The notes beneath the pieces are model-generated. The model was not told the origin of the DNA. It searched no databases and saw only the letters and a program-made list of their open reading frames with translations. From a bacterium (GTDB lineage: Bacteria; T1Sed10-126), in NCBI GenBank assembly GCA_003554945.1, contig PWHN01000040.1, forward strand, positions 1 through 52,547: a stretch of 52,547 bases of DNA, given 5' to 3'. Below, piece after piece: positions 26,679-35,390 of this stretch; within the stretch, counting starts at the first letter, position 1; every line of letters starts with the position of its first letter. A program made the translations under genes and the position numbers.

Positions 26679-27230
26679 ATGCGAGCATTTTTAGGATTGC
26701 CGGTCGCGAAACCGGTGAAGGATTTTCTGGAGGCCAGGCGGGATAAACTGATAGATTTACCGGCGTCCAAGTCGGTAGCGCCAGAAAATTTTCACGTCAC
26801 TGTTAAGTTCCTTGGTGATATTACTCAAGAACAGTGTCGGAAGATTACTTCCGGCTTGCACCGGCGGCTGTTTACACCGGGACCAATTGATGTCAAGATA
26901 AGCGGATATGGCGCTTTCCCCAACCCCTCCTTTCCACGTGTTATATGGGCGGGGGTGAAGCCTCTAAAGCCTCTCAAAAAAATTTTTGAAGCAGCGGAAT
27001 CGGTGGGGGAATACGTTGGGATTAAGGCTGAAAAACACGATTACGTGCCGCACGTGACCTTGATGCGGCTAAAAAAACCAAAAAGCTGCCGGGCGGCGGT
27101 CAACGAGTGGCTGCGTGAGGAATCGGAGAGGCGACCGGCGGAATTTAGTATTGACCGATTAATTTTATATGAGAGCGAATTAACTGATTCTGGACCAATT
27201 TATACTGAAAGGGAAGAATGGATGCTATGA
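26679..27230 (+). CDS. thpR: RNA 2',3'-cyclic phosphodiesterase (2'-5' RNA ligase family)
   Basis: A 183-aa 2H-phosphoesterase. The two catalytic HxT motifs are HVTVKFLGD (about 39-47) and HVTLMRLKK (about 125-133), with MRAFLGLPV at the start and SELTDSGPIYTERE at the end, as in ThpR/LigT. The family opens 2',3'-cyclic phosphates on RNA ends. AGAAGGAG precedes the ATG. The end overlaps purH by 4 nt. A link with purine synthesis is not obvious and the pairing may just reflect an operon of housekeeping genes. Confidence 0.93.
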   Translation: MRAFLGLPVAKPVKDFLEARRDKLIDLPASKSVAPENFHVTVKFLGDITQEQCRKITSGLHRRLFTPGPIDVKISGYGAFPNPSFPRVIWAGVKPLKPLKKIFEAAESVGEYVGIKAEKHDYVPHVTLMRLKKPKSCRAAVNEWLREESERRPAEFSIDRLILYESELTDSGPIYTEREEWML

Positions 27231-28687
27231 TTAAAAAAGATTATTTTTTGCTTTCGCTGTATGATAAAGAGTCTTACGTTGATTTTGTTAAAGAGCTAAA
27301 TAAGCTTGGAGAGTTTAATTTACTTGCCACGGCGGGGACGGCGGCCTGGTGTAGAAAACAGGGGGTTGAGTGCGAAACAATTGAAGATGTTTTTGAACTC
27401 AGTCCCCGTCTGCAGGGTCAAGTCAAGACACTGCATCCGGACCTCTACACGGCACTGTTGGCAGATTCCGGCGAAGGGCTAAACATAAAAGGAGTTGCTG
27501 TTGATTTGACTCCGTTCCACGTCGAAAATGGCGAGATAAATTTGAAAAAAGTGGATATAGGGGGCGTGAGCATGCTGCGAGCGGCCGCCAAGAATTATCA
27601 TCAGGTTCTACCGGTGGTCGATCAGTCAACAGCAGAACTTTTGATTGAAAATTATCCCCCCACAGAGCAAATTCGCCGTCGTCTGGCCAGAAAAGCGATC
27701 GAACGGTGTTTATCTTATGATGCGGAATTCGCTGGTTGTCTTGATCCGGGAGCGCCTGAGTTTCCGTCGTCACCCTGCCGTCTGAGCTCTCTAAGGTATG
27801 GTGAAAATCCTCACCAGGAGGCGGCGTTTTATAGTAAGTTTGGAACAGAGCTGCCGTTCAAACAACTTGCAGGTGAGGCGCTCTCTTATACCAACTGCCT
27901 GGACCTGCGGGCTGCGTTGCGAATTCTGGGCGACCAACGCCCGGAAGCGTCTATGATCAAGCATACCAATCCAACCGGCTGGTCGGCCGCTGAGCGGCTT
28001 GAGACGGCAATAAAATCCGCCTGGTCCGGTGACCCCAAGAGTGCTTACGGGGGAGTATTGGGAGTTAACCGAACCTTTACAACTGAATGTTTAGAACAGG
28101 TTGAAGAATACTTTATTGAAGCGATTGCTGCCCCGGATTTTGAAAACGAAGTAGTTGAAGCTTTGACAAATCAGCCCCGGCCGCGACTCATCGAAGCGTC
28201 CCCGGTTATCTTTGAAACAGGGGAGGAGTTCAAAAGCTTTGCCGACCTTTACCTTTATCAGTCGGTGGAAGCAGGGGATGATATCTATAAGGGCTGGAGA
28301 ACGGTAAGTGAAAGTAAACCTACGGAAGAGGAGGAGCTAGGACTTCAACAGATGTGGAGGCTGGTGAGGTTTGTAACCAGCAACGCTGCAGTAGTCGGAA
28401 CCCGGGATATGGTCCTGGGGGTAGGTGCCGGTCAGCAGAGTCGGGTCGATGCGGTGGAAATCGCCGTTCAAAAATTGCGTGAACACCACTCTCATTTCAA
28501 GGAATCTCTTGTTTTAGCCTCGGATGGTTTTTTCCCTTTCCCGGATAACGTGGAGGTGGCAGCGCAAGCCGGTGTTGATGCTATTGTTGTCCCGGGTGGG
28601 TCAATACGAGACGACGAAGTCATAGCAGCCGCTAATCAGAACGAAATTTCCCTTGTTTTTACTGATATGCGTCTTTTCAGTCACTAA
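27227..28687 (+). CDS. purH: Bifunctional AICAR transformylase / IMP cyclohydrolase
   Basis: The last two steps of de novo purine (IMP) synthesis. About 486 aa: an N-terminal MGS-like cyclohydrolase domain (LATAGTAAWCRKQGVEC, QVKTLHPDLYTALLA) and a C-terminal transformylase domain with RYGENPHQ, IKHTNPTGW (the KHxNP catalytic site), SAYGGVLGVNR, VGAGQQSRVDAV and ASDGFFPFPD. It is slightly shorter than usual, and the cyclohydrolase part deviates: the common TGFPE motif is ELSPR, and HGGIL is YTALL. The ATG at 27227 (ATGA overlap with thpR) is preferred over 27218. Confidence 0.95.
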   Translation: MIKKDYFLLSLYDKESYVDFVKELNKLGEFNLLATAGTAAWCRKQGVECETIEDVFELSPRLQGQVKTLHPDLYTALLADSGEGLNIKGVAVDLTPFHVENGEINLKKVDIGGVSMLRAAAKNYHQVLPVVDQSTAELLIENYPPTEQIRRRLARKAIERCLSYDAEFAGCLDPGAPEFPSSPCRLSSLRYGENPHQEAAFYSKFGTELPFKQLAGEALSYTNCLDLRAALRILGDQRPEASMIKHTNPTGWSAAERLETAIKSAWSGDPKSAYGGVLGVNRTFTTECLEQVEEYFIEAIAAPDFENEVVEALTNQPRPRLIEASPVIFETGEEFKSFADLYLYQSVEAGDDIYKGWRTVSESKPTEEEELGLQQMWRLVRFVTSNAAVVGTRDMVLGVGAGQQSRVDAVEIAVQKLREHHSHFKESLVLASDGFFPFPDNVEVAAQAGVDAIVVPGGSIRDDEVIAAANQNEISLVFTDMRLFSH

Positions 28688-28697
28688 TTTTCAGGTG

Positions 28698-28767
28698 ACT
28701 ACTCATCTATCCCCTCTCCCCTGGAGGGAGAGGATTAGGGTGAGGGGGGAAAGATCAGGTGAGTAGT
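28698..28767. mobile_element. Small C/G-rich palindromic element with ACTACTCA ends
   Basis: A 70-bp segment between purH and purB bounded by ACTACTCA (28698-28705) and its inverse TGAGTAGT (28760-28767). The inside is CCCCTCTCCCCTGGAGGGAGAGG followed by ATTAGGGTGAGGGGG, the same core as in the MITE-like element at 26322. The core can form a hairpin. Confidence 0.6.
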
Positions 28768-28792
28768 TATATTTTCAGAGGAGGTAATCTTT

Positions 28793-30097
28793 TTGCATCA
28801 AAAGTATACTACCGAAGAAATGAATAAACTCTGGTCAGAAGCGGAAAAACTAAACTGCTGGTGGCAGGTCGAAGAAGCTGTGTTGAAGGCTTTCGCCACT
28901 GAAGGTGAGATATCGACCGAACAGTTTGAAAATATTGTTGAACGTGTGAGTTGGGCGGTAGACGATGTAAAAGAGAAAGAAAAAGATCTCAAACACGATT
29001 TACTGGCCTTCCTGGAGGTGCTGCAGAAGGGATTGGGCGAACTTTCCGCGCCTCTGCACAGAGGGCTAACTTCTTCGGACGTAAAGGACACAGCCCTCTC
29101 GTTGCGGCTTCGGGAAGCCCTTGATTTAATTCTGAAAGCAGTTGCGGAGGTCAAAACTGTTTTAACGCGCTTGGCCAGAAAACACCGCGAGACGGTGATG
29201 ATCGGGCGAACACACGGTGTTCATGCCGAGCCGACCACTTTTGGGCTGCGCTGTCTCAACTGGTTGACCGAGTGGCGACGTCAGACCGAGCGTCTGCAGA
29301 CAGCCAGGGAAACTATTTCCGTGGGCAAGATTAGCGGAGCAGTTGGAACCTATGCTCAGGTCTCACCAGAAATTGAAGCAATCGCCCTAGGGGAACTGAA
29401 CCTTAACCCGGCCCCGGCAAGTACTCAGATTCTGCAGCGAGATCGTCATGCCCATCTGCTGAGCTGTCTGGCCAATTTAGCCGGCAGTGTTGAGCGGATG
29501 GCGCTTGAGGTTCGCAACCTGCAGCGTACCGAGATTCTGGAGCTTGAAGAAAGCTTTGGTTCCAAACAAAAAGGCTCGTCCGCGATGCCACACAAACGGA
29601 ATCCGATTGTAGCCGAGCGTCTCTGTGGACAGGCCCGGTGTCTGCGTAGTTACGCCGCCAACGGTTTTGAAACCCAGGCCCTCTGGCACGAACGGGACCT
29701 GACTAACTCTTCGGTTGAACGGATTACTTTCCCTGACGCTTTCAATCTTGCCCATTACATGATGAAAAATCTTCACCGTTTATTTGAGAACTTAAAAATA
29801 AACGAAGAACGGATGCGGGAAAATATTTTTCAGACCCGTGGTCTTGTTTTCAGTCAGCGTGTAATGGTTGCCCTGACGCGAGCTGGCTGGGATCGAAAAA
29901 GGGCCTATGAAAAAGTTCAGAGGTTTGCGAGTCGAACCTGGGATGAGGGGGAGGATTTTCGTGAATTAGTAAAATCAGATTCGGACATTCAGGCGGCTTT
30001 GAGTCCCGCTGATCTGGAAGGCTGTTTTTGCCCGGAAGTCTTTTTGGAAAATATTGATGAAATTTATAGCCGTGTATTGGAGGCGGACTGCGAGTGA
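28793..30097 (+). CDS. purB: Adenylosuccinate lyase
   Basis: PurB acts twice in purine synthesis, releasing fumarate from SAICAR and from adenylosuccinate. This 434-aa protein has KHDLLAFLE, GLTSSDVKDTA, the catalytic RTHGVHAEPTTFG (H141 region) and the fumarase-superfamily signature GSSAMPHKRNP (261-271). TTG start with AGAGGAGGTAA upstream. The preceding 105-bp gap carries the palindromic element, so purH and purB may be partly uncoupled. The next gene overlaps by 4 nt. Confidence 0.97.
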   Translation: MHQKYTTEEMNKLWSEAEKLNCWWQVEEAVLKAFATEGEISTEQFENIVERVSWAVDDVKEKEKDLKHDLLAFLEVLQKGLGELSAPLHRGLTSSDVKDTALSLRLREALDLILKAVAEVKTVLTRLARKHRETVMIGRTHGVHAEPTTFGLRCLNWLTEWRRQTERLQTARETISVGKISGAVGTYAQVSPEIEAIALGELNLNPAPASTQILQRDRHAHLLSCLANLAGSVERMALEVRNLQRTEILELEESFGSKQKGSSAMPHKRNPIVAERLCGQARCLRSYAANGFETQALWHERDLTNSSVERITFPDAFNLAHYMMKNLHRLFENLKINEERMRENIFQTRGLVFSQRVMVALTRAGWDRKRAYEKVQRFASRTWDEGEDFRELVKSDSDIQAALSPADLEGCFCPEVFLENIDEIYSRVLEADCE

Positions 30098-30981
30098 AGA
30101 AAAAACGTCTGGTGCTTCTGCTTGATAGCTCGGTTCGGGGGCCATTAGTGAGGCGATGGCTTTCAAGGACAGCCGATTTATTAAAAGAATATGATCTTGA
30201 CCTGGTAGCTATTGGCGGCCCGGACGTCAGCTCTTCTCACGGAAAGCAGTTTAAAAGCCTTTTCTATTATTTCCTCAAAAATTATCGAGAAAATAATTTT
30301 TTCTGGCGACTGCGCGAGAAAAAATTTTTTGATTGTTGCTGTAATTTAACAGGGAGCTTGATCGAAGGACCCAGATTGAGTCGGCTGAATGAACCCGCCC
30401 CGAAGGAAAAAACAACAACTGATATTCAACCGGAGTCGCCACTACTCTGGTGGCGAGAGGCGCCTCCCGGTCTTACCAGGGAGGGCTGGGTGACTCTGTT
30501 AGGAATTGATAGTCAGCCACCGCACCAGCGTCGGCGTATAGTAGGTACACTCAACGAGCTGCAGTCAGTTTCCGGTCTGCAGATAGCAACTGAAAAAATG
30601 GATTATAGTTTTAGTTGTTCTGAACAGCTTGAGCTCGAATTTTGCCGTCCGGATAATATTACACCAACCGATTTTACCTGGCTGCTCGACGGTACTGGCG
30701 CCAATGTTGTCCGAACCCTGGATCAGCTTCGACATGCACCAGTGATAGCGGAGCGCTCTGCTCCCTGGACCGGGCTACTTGGCACTCTAAACAAAAAACT
30801 ACTTTATCCGGTCGATAAGCCGTTGTTTGGGGTTGAGGTTTTGGAGCGCTTGACAAAAGATACAGAAGAAAAAAATAGCTTGATCAGGGAAAATAGAGAA
30901 AAGCTTAACGAAGTAGATAAGCGGGCGTATGAATATGTGGAAGAAAATTTTTTTAAAAAAAGAAGAACGGGGTTGGAATGA
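30094..30981 (+). CDS. Hypothetical protein
   Basis: A 295-aa soluble protein whose GTG start overlaps the purB stop (GTGA), so it is translationally coupled. It begins with a hydrophobic strand and possible Rossmann-like turn (RLVLLLDSSVRGPLVRRWLSR...DLVAIGG), contains a Trp-rich central stretch and a Cys cluster (DCCCN), and ends in a charged helix. No family is recognised. The N-terminal alternation of strands and helices hints at an alpha/beta nucleotide- or sugar-handling fold, and purB coupling hints at metabolism, but neither is firm. Confidence 0.6.
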   Translation: MKKKRLVLLLDSSVRGPLVRRWLSRTADLLKEYDLDLVAIGGPDVSSSHGKQFKSLFYYFLKNYRENNFFWRLREKKFFDCCCNLTGSLIEGPRLSRLNEPAPKEKTTTDIQPESPLLWWREAPPGLTREGWVTLLGIDSQPPHQRRRIVGTLNELQSVSGLQIATEKMDYSFSCSEQLELEFCRPDNITPTDFTWLLDGTGANVVRTLDQLRHAPVIAERSAPWTGLLGTLNKKLLYPVDKPLFGVEVLERLTKDTEEKNSLIRENREKLNEVDKRAYEYVEENFFKKRRTGLE

Positions 30982-31041
30982 GCCCGACCGGGATTTAAAC
31001 AGCTATAAAGCTGTTCAGGGAGTCAGGGACGAGATTAGGAA

Positions 31042-31087
31042 GGGAGAAAGCAGTGGGCTAAACTGCATGTCCGGAATCGGACCTCCC
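31042..31087. other. Compact intergenic three-stem structure
   Basis: Between the unknown gene and the PilZ gene, GGGAG (31042-31046) pairs with CTCCC (31083-31087). They enclose GCAG/CTGC (31050-31053 with 31063-31066) and GTCCG/CGGAC (31069-31073 with 31078-31082). A separate 6-bp hairpin AACAGC/GCTGTT lies at 30998-31015. A T-run starts at 31097, too far from the stems for a standard terminator. These short stems may be chance. Confidence 0.25.
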
Positions 31088-31162
31088 AACCCCGTATTTT
31101 TTCCTGTTCATAAGTATTAACGGCAGGTAAGAGCTTTTGCTTTAGTAAAAAGTGGAGTTACT

Positions 31163-32221
31163 TCAGGGCTCTTTGTCAGCCTTTTGTTTAACAAATTGGG
31201 CTATATGTTCGCGCGTCTCAAGGTTGAGCCCGGTAAATTTCAGACCCAGGTCAATACTTCCATTTTCTCTTTGCACTCGAACAACTTCTATACGTACGCT
31301 CATCATTTCACTGCCCGGTAATTCAAACTCAAGTGTTCCTTGCTGATGTTTGCTTACTTTATCCGCTGTTTTGTCAACTATCAGTCGGGCTCCCTCAACG
31401 CTGATATCTTTTAGCTCACCGGATAATGTAGCTGTGTCGTCATCGCGGCATTGGAGACATAGATTGGCTTCTAAATCGTTTACGGGAACTCGGGTGTAGA
31501 CTCGTTGCTGTTCAAAATGCATGCCGTCAGGGACATGAAAAATTATTTCTTCCTCTGTAATAGCTTGAATTTTTCCCCGTCCCCTGTAGTGTAGGTAACC
31601 CTGTTTAGAGCTGATTTCAACGCTTTGTCCCTCGCTTAACTCCAAGTTTTCAACCTCCGGGGAAGAGGCAATGGTTACGTAACGGTCTTTTTGTCTGAGT
31701 ACCTTAGTGGTCAGGGTTTCAAATTTTTCGCCACTGCCGATAATTACAAGGATTTCTTCATCTGGCTCAATATTAGGTATTTTATGGACCTGGCGCCTCA
31801 GCGTCTGGCTGGGAGCGTGTGTGAGGTTTTTGACCGTATACTCAAGAAATTGTTTGAGATAATTTGTTGAAACTTCAGGGTTATGGACGTAGTTGTTTTT
31901 AAAACGTTCTACCAGGGCCTCTAAATACCGTTGTTGACCGTCGCTGAGTCGGTAGTTGTTTTGATAGGCCTCGAGAATAGTTAATTTTTTCTCCTTTTTT
32001 CTCCTGTATTGGTTAAGTAACCAGATTATTCCAGCAATGCCTCCAAGAATCAGGAGCATTGTAAATATTCCTAATAAAACATGTCTTGGATCGGGTCTGC
32101 CTACCTGAAAACCTTCGCCAATTTGACGGAATGCAGAAGGCTGTCTTGAATCCATCGTAGGCGTCAGTAACCAACGGTTAGCTATTTGATAAACAGCAAT
32201 AGTAGATTCGAAAAAATCCAT
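31163..32221 (-). CDS. Membrane-anchored YcgR-type PilZ c-di-GMP receptor
   Basis: A 352-aa protein with an N-terminal loop, one membrane helix (about 48-70), a charged helical segment (75-145), a YcgR-N-like beta domain (about 150-235) and a C-terminal PilZ domain (about 240-350). The c-di-GMP motif is complete: R240-VYT-R244 and D272-I-S274-VE-G277. PilZ proteins with this layout bind c-di-GMP and adjust flagella, pili or exopolysaccharide. It stands alone on the minus strand, divergent from gdhA. GAGG lies before the ATG, and upstream there is an ACTTGTGCC stretch also seen before pilM and the ComEA-like lipoprotein. Confidence 0.87.
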   Translation of the reverse strand: MDFFESTIAVYQIANRWLLTPTMDSRQPSAFRQIGEGFQVGRPDPRHVLLGIFTMLLILGGIAGIIWLLNQYRRKKEKKLTILEAYQNNYRLSDGQQRYLEALVERFKNNYVHNPEVSTNYLKQFLEYTVKNLTHAPSQTLRRQVHKIPNIEPDEEILVIIGSGEKFETLTTKVLRQKDRYVTIASSPEVENLELSEGQSVEISSKQGYLHYRGRGKIQAITEEEIIFHVPDGMHFEQQRVYTRVPVNDLEANLCLQCRDDDTATLSGELKDISVEGARLIVDKTADKVSKHQQGTLEFELPGSEMMSVRIEVVRVQRENGSIDLGLKFTGLNLETREHIAQFVKQKADKEP

Positions 32222-32326
32222 CTTTTTTACCTCGCAAAAAGACTAAGGTTGTCCCACCAGGCACAAGTTTAATTATCGTCTTCTAATGATGAAACTTAAT
32301 AAGCAAAAATCTAATAATCGTAAAAG

Positions 32327-32340
32327 TTCAACAGAGCCTT
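32327..32340 (-). repeat. Partial inverted copy of the GGCTCTGTTGAA repeat
   Basis: TTCAACAGAGCCTT is the reverse complement of the first bases of the 27-bp repeat at 26107 and 40580. Only this core matches. It lies in the divergent PilZ/gdhA gap. Confidence 0.45.
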
Positions 32341-32416
32341 TCAAAAAAATGTATCATCGCCTTGCTTGATTTATCCTACTATAATTTTAAGACTATCAGA
32401 GGTCGAGTTAGTGCTC

Positions 32417-32445
32417 TTTACATTAAGCTTAACAAAAATTATCAT
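32417..32445 (+). promoter_or_regulatory. Sigma-70 promoter of gdhA
   Basis: TTTACA (32417-32422), a 17-nt spacer, and TATCAT (32440-32445); each box has 5 of 6 consensus bases. It gives a leader of about 55 nt before the gdhA start. Confidence 0.65.
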
Positions 32446-32505
32446 TATGCGGCCTATAAATAAGGTCGCTTAATTTTTTATCTATGATCTGAGGAGGTCA
32501 AAAGA

Positions 32506-33768
32506 ATGGAAATCACACGAGAAGAGAGTCAAGAGGACGTAGAATTTATTAAGGAGCAGCTTCAGGAGTCAGTAAAACTACTAAATCTGCCGGAGGCTAC
32601 CTACGATATATTGAGTACTTCTGAGTGCGAGGTGAGAACACGGCTGACCGTGCGTATGGATGACGGTCATACGGAGGTTTTTCCAGCTTATAGAATAGTG
32701 TGGAATTCAGCTCGCGGCCCGGCCAAAGGAGGGTTGAGGTTTCATCCCGATGAAACGCCGGAAATGATACAGAAGCTGGCCGCTCTGATGAGCTGGAAGA
32801 CGGCTGTAATGGATTTGCCACTGGGGGGTGCTAAAGGGGGAGTCAGGTGTGACGTCAAGAACCTGTCGAACCCGGAAAAAGAGCGTTTATGCCGGCAGTA
32901 TGTCAAAGAATTTTTTGACATACTGGGACCGCGGTTAGATGTTCCAGCTCCCGATGTTTACGTGGATTCACAGATGATTGGTTGGATGCTTGATGAATAT
33001 GAACTTAAAAAAGGTGCAAAAGAGCCTGGTGTTATTACCGGTAAACCGCTTGCTCTGGGGGGAAGTGTCGGCCGCTTTGAAGCGACGGCGCGCGGCGGTG
33101 TTTACGTCTTGCGAGCTGCCGCTAAGAGAATGGAAGAACCGCTTGAAGGTAAGACCGCTGCAATTCAGGGTTATGGGAACGCCGGGGCTAATTTCCACCG
33201 TCTGGCTGAGGAAATACTGGGTCTCAATGTGGTAGCGGTCAGTGATAGTTCTGGCGGCATATATTCTTCCAAAGGGCTGGATTATGAAGCGGTGAGTTCC
33301 TGCAAAGAAGAAACGGGGACAGTGGTGGAATTTGGTAATGCAGATAAAATAACTAACGAGGAGCTCATTGAACTTGACGTGGATGTGCTGGTTCCGGCGG
33401 CTCTGGGGGATGTTATACACAAGGACAACGCCGAAGCGGTTCGTGCAGACCTGGTGCTTGAGCTGGCGAACGGTCCGACGACCAGGGAAGCCGATGATAT
33501 TTTAAACGATAACGGTGTTTTTGTTCTACCTGATATGCTGGCCAACGCCGGCGGTGTAACGGTAAGTTACTTCGAGCAGGTACAGAACGCTTCTAACTAT
33601 TACTGGCAGAAAGAGCGTGTGCTTAAACTCCTCGACCGTAAGATGTGCTCAGCTCTTGAGCGGGTAATGGACATGAGTGATGAGTACGATGTTGACTCAA
33701 GAACTGCTGCTTACCTAGTCGCGGTTAAAAAAGTAAGTAAAGCGATGAAACTTCGTGGCTGGATTTAA
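32506..33768 (+). CDS. gdhA: Glutamate dehydrogenase
   Basis: Interconverts glutamate and 2-oxoglutarate plus ammonia. A 420-aa protein with substrate-domain motifs NSARGPAKGGLRFHP (67-81), SWKTAVMDLPLGGAKGGV (catalytic K110 in GGAKGG) and DVPAPDVYVD, then a Rossmann domain with GYGNAGANFHRLA. Length fits the 420-aa hexameric NAD- or NADP-GDH class. Consensus ribosome-binding site GAGGAGG and a good promoter. It ends 6 nt from the convergent unknown gene. In halophiles glutamate is also a compatible solute, so strong expression would be sensible; that is inference. Confidence 0.95.
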   Translation: MEITREESQEDVEFIKEQLQESVKLLNLPEATYDILSTSECEVRTRLTVRMDDGHTEVFPAYRIVWNSARGPAKGGLRFHPDETPEMIQKLAALMSWKTAVMDLPLGGAKGGVRCDVKNLSNPEKERLCRQYVKEFFDILGPRLDVPAPDVYVDSQMIGWMLDEYELKKGAKEPGVITGKPLALGGSVGRFEATARGGVYVLRAAAKRMEEPLEGKTAAIQGYGNAGANFHRLAEEILGLNVVAVSDSSGGIYSSKGLDYEAVSSCKEETGTVVEFGNADKITNEELIELDVDVLVPAALGDVIHKDNAEAVRADLVLELANGPTTREADDILNDNGVFVLPDMLANAGGVTVSYFEQVQNASNYYWQKERVLKLLDRKMCSALERVMDMSDEYDVDSRTAAYLVAVKKVSKAMKLRGWI

Positions 33769-33774
33769 GGAAGT

Positions 33775-34830
33775 TCAGGCAAATAAATCAATCTGCGAGC
33801 CTGTAGGCTGGAAAGCACCACCACGTTCACCAAAAGGTTCTTCCTCCTGAGGTGACAAAAACGCTTCCAGCATCATCTCGAGCTGGGTTATTTGACCGTT
33901 AGGACGCTGCTGGAAAGTTATTCTATCATGATACCCCGGTTCACGCATAAGCGAAGCGACTTCTGTCTGCTCGGCGCTTGACGGTTCAAAAACAAATAGT
34001 TCGCCGTCTAAATCTTCAAAGCGCAGGCGCCGGTTGTCATTAACCTCTATCTGCCCGCCAATTGTCGCCTCGCCCTCGCCAACAATTGAGATGGAGCGTT
34101 CAGCGGGAAATTCCATACGTCGTCCCGTATCTATGTTCAGCAGTGCGACCATATCATCGCCGGCTGCTTCCAGCCAGCCCTCGTCGCCGCTCTCAAAACG
34201 TATTGCCTCGCCACCGTCCAGAAAGGAGAGATACTGGTCCTCTTCAACCTCTATTTCAATCGGCTGGCCATTTTCAATCGAGAGCTGTCTTTCTGTCGCC
34301 GGCCTTCTAACTTCCAGCCCTCCGTTTGCGTCGCTTCGTAACTCAAAAGTCTCCGTATCGGGCAGCTCAAGGCTGTCGAAGCGTCCCTCCAGGCGTGCTT
34401 CGCCTTCTCCGTTGACTGTGAAATCATCACCGCGCCGCAGCCTGATTTCCTCATCAGCTTCACGGTCTTGAATTATTGCGCGGCGCCGATCTATCTGAAA
34501 AATTCGGGCTTGAGAGTTTTCGTCCAGCTCCAGAGTTTCACCCCGGCTGGTTTCTACAGTTACTTCGCCGGTTATATCAAGGCGAGTTCCCCCGGGGATA
34601 TTTACAGTTCGCTGACGTTCAATAGCATCTTCTAAGGAAAAACCGTTTGCTCGTGGGGAGAGGCTGGCCAGGGGACGCTCTCTGTCAAATTCGCGGCGGC
34701 GAGGAAATTCAGGTCTTTCTTCTCTATCGGCGCCAAAAGGAAGGCGCTCATCTTCAGTTTGGGTGGGAAATGAGAAATATCCACGACCGGTTAAACTTGT
34801 GCTGCCTTGTGTTGGTGATAAATATGTCAT
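33775..34830 (-). CDS. Hypothetical beta-rich protein
   Basis: About 351 aa, no signal peptide or membrane helix. From about residue 75 on it is a run of short strands with repeated E-x-x-R/D and GE turns (DITGEVTVETSRGETLELDENSQARIF-like segments, broken into blocks of 20-25), suggesting a beta-solenoid or stacked beta domain. The end reads FQPTGSQIDLFA. The ATG at 34830 is preferred over GTG 34884 because GAGGG lies 7 nt upstream. A near-consensus promoter sits at 34891-34919. I do not recognise a family. It is strongly acidic. It converges on gdhA with a 6-nt gap. Confidence 0.65.
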   Translation of the reverse strand: MTYLSPTQGSTSLTGRGYFSFPTQTEDERLPFGADREERPEFPRRREFDRERPLASLSPRANGFSLEDAIERQRTVNIPGGTRLDITGEVTVETSRGETLELDENSQARIFQIDRRRAIIQDREADEEIRLRRGDDFTVNGEGEARLEGRFDSLELPDTETFELRSDANGGLEVRRPATERQLSIENGQPIEIEVEEDQYLSFLDGGEAIRFESGDEGWLEAAGDDMVALLNIDTGRRMEFPAERSISIVGEGEATIGGQIEVNDNRRLRFEDLDGELFVFEPSSAEQTEVASLMREPGYHDRITFQQRPNGQITQLEMMLEAFLSPQEEEPFGERGGAFQPTGSQIDLFA

Positions 34831-34890
34831 ATCTCGTCCCTCAGCCCTGAGGTTGATGTAGAAATGACTCCCTTCAATAGCCACGTTTAA

Positions 34891-34919
34891 AAGATAAGCT
34901 AATAGTTATTAATTGTCAA
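34891..34919 (-). promoter_or_regulatory. Near-consensus sigma-70 promoter (minus strand)
   Basis: Read on the minus strand: TTGACA (34919-34914), 17-nt spacer, TATCTT (34896-34891). The -35 is perfect and the -10 has 4 of 6. It faces the unknown gene ending at 33775 and leaves a leader of about 55-60 nt. Confidence 0.65.
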
Positions 34920-35021
34920 GTTTTTATTAGGAAAAACCGAAAACTTTCGGGTGAATATACTTTAATATTTAAAGTCTGCACGGTATACTATGCTATTCAG
35001 TAAGGAGTCTCCGGCCACAAG

Positions 35022-35051
35022 CCCTCTCTTCCGGGGGGGAGAGGGTTAGGG
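35022..35051. repeat. C/G-rich hairpin repeat core
   Basis: CCCTCTC...GAGAGGGTTAGGG, a diverged copy of the core found at 26340, 28710 and 43030. It lies just upstream of the small membrane protein gene and may fall in its leader. Confidence 0.5.
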
Positions 35052-35081
35052 ATAATTTTTTTACCGAGGGATGTGTTAGAG

Positions 35082-35390
35082 ATGTTTTATCTACGTCTGA
35101 TCTCTTTTTTATTTATTGTTGGCAGTTTTAATGTGCTGGCTCTTGTCCTTGCTCATTCGTTGCCGGCAGTGCAGGATTTTCACCGGCAGGTTCTCGCTTT
35201 GACGGCCGGATTTTTAATTATGGCTGATGCTATTTTGCTCTATATCATGGCATTTAAACTGCCTCTGTTGAAAAAGTCAGACCGCTACAGAAAATTTGAG
35301 GAAATACTTGAAGAAACGAGTAGTGGAGATGAACCATCTAAAAAAGAGTTTGAGCGTGCTTTTAAGCGCTGGGAGGATAACCGGCGATGA
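35082..35390 (+). CDS. Small two-helix membrane protein
   Basis: About 102 aa with two membrane helices (about 5-27 and 40-62) and a charged cytoplasmic tail (KKSDRYRKFEEILEETSS...). The ATG at 35082 is chosen; GAGGG at 35066-35070 lies 11 nt upstream. An in-frame GTG at 35073 is too close to that site. It overlaps panB by 4 nt (ATGA). No family recognised; the coupling with panB-panC may be only operonic. Confidence 0.6.
   Translation: MFYLRLISFLFIVGSFNVLALVLAHSLPAVQDFHRQVLALTAGFLIMADAILLYIMAFKLPLLKKSDRYRKFEEILEETSSGDEPSKKEFERAFKRWEDNRR

Noticed and set aside
28698-28767. CRISPR or tandem-repeat array from the repeated CCCTCTCCC sequences
   Set aside because: Copies are scattered over 17 kb, irregular in spacing and boundaries, without spacers or cas genes.
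30982-31162. tRNA-like gene in the gap before the PilZ gene
   Set aside because: The stems do not form an acceptor or T-arm and no GGTTCGAATCC-like loop is present.
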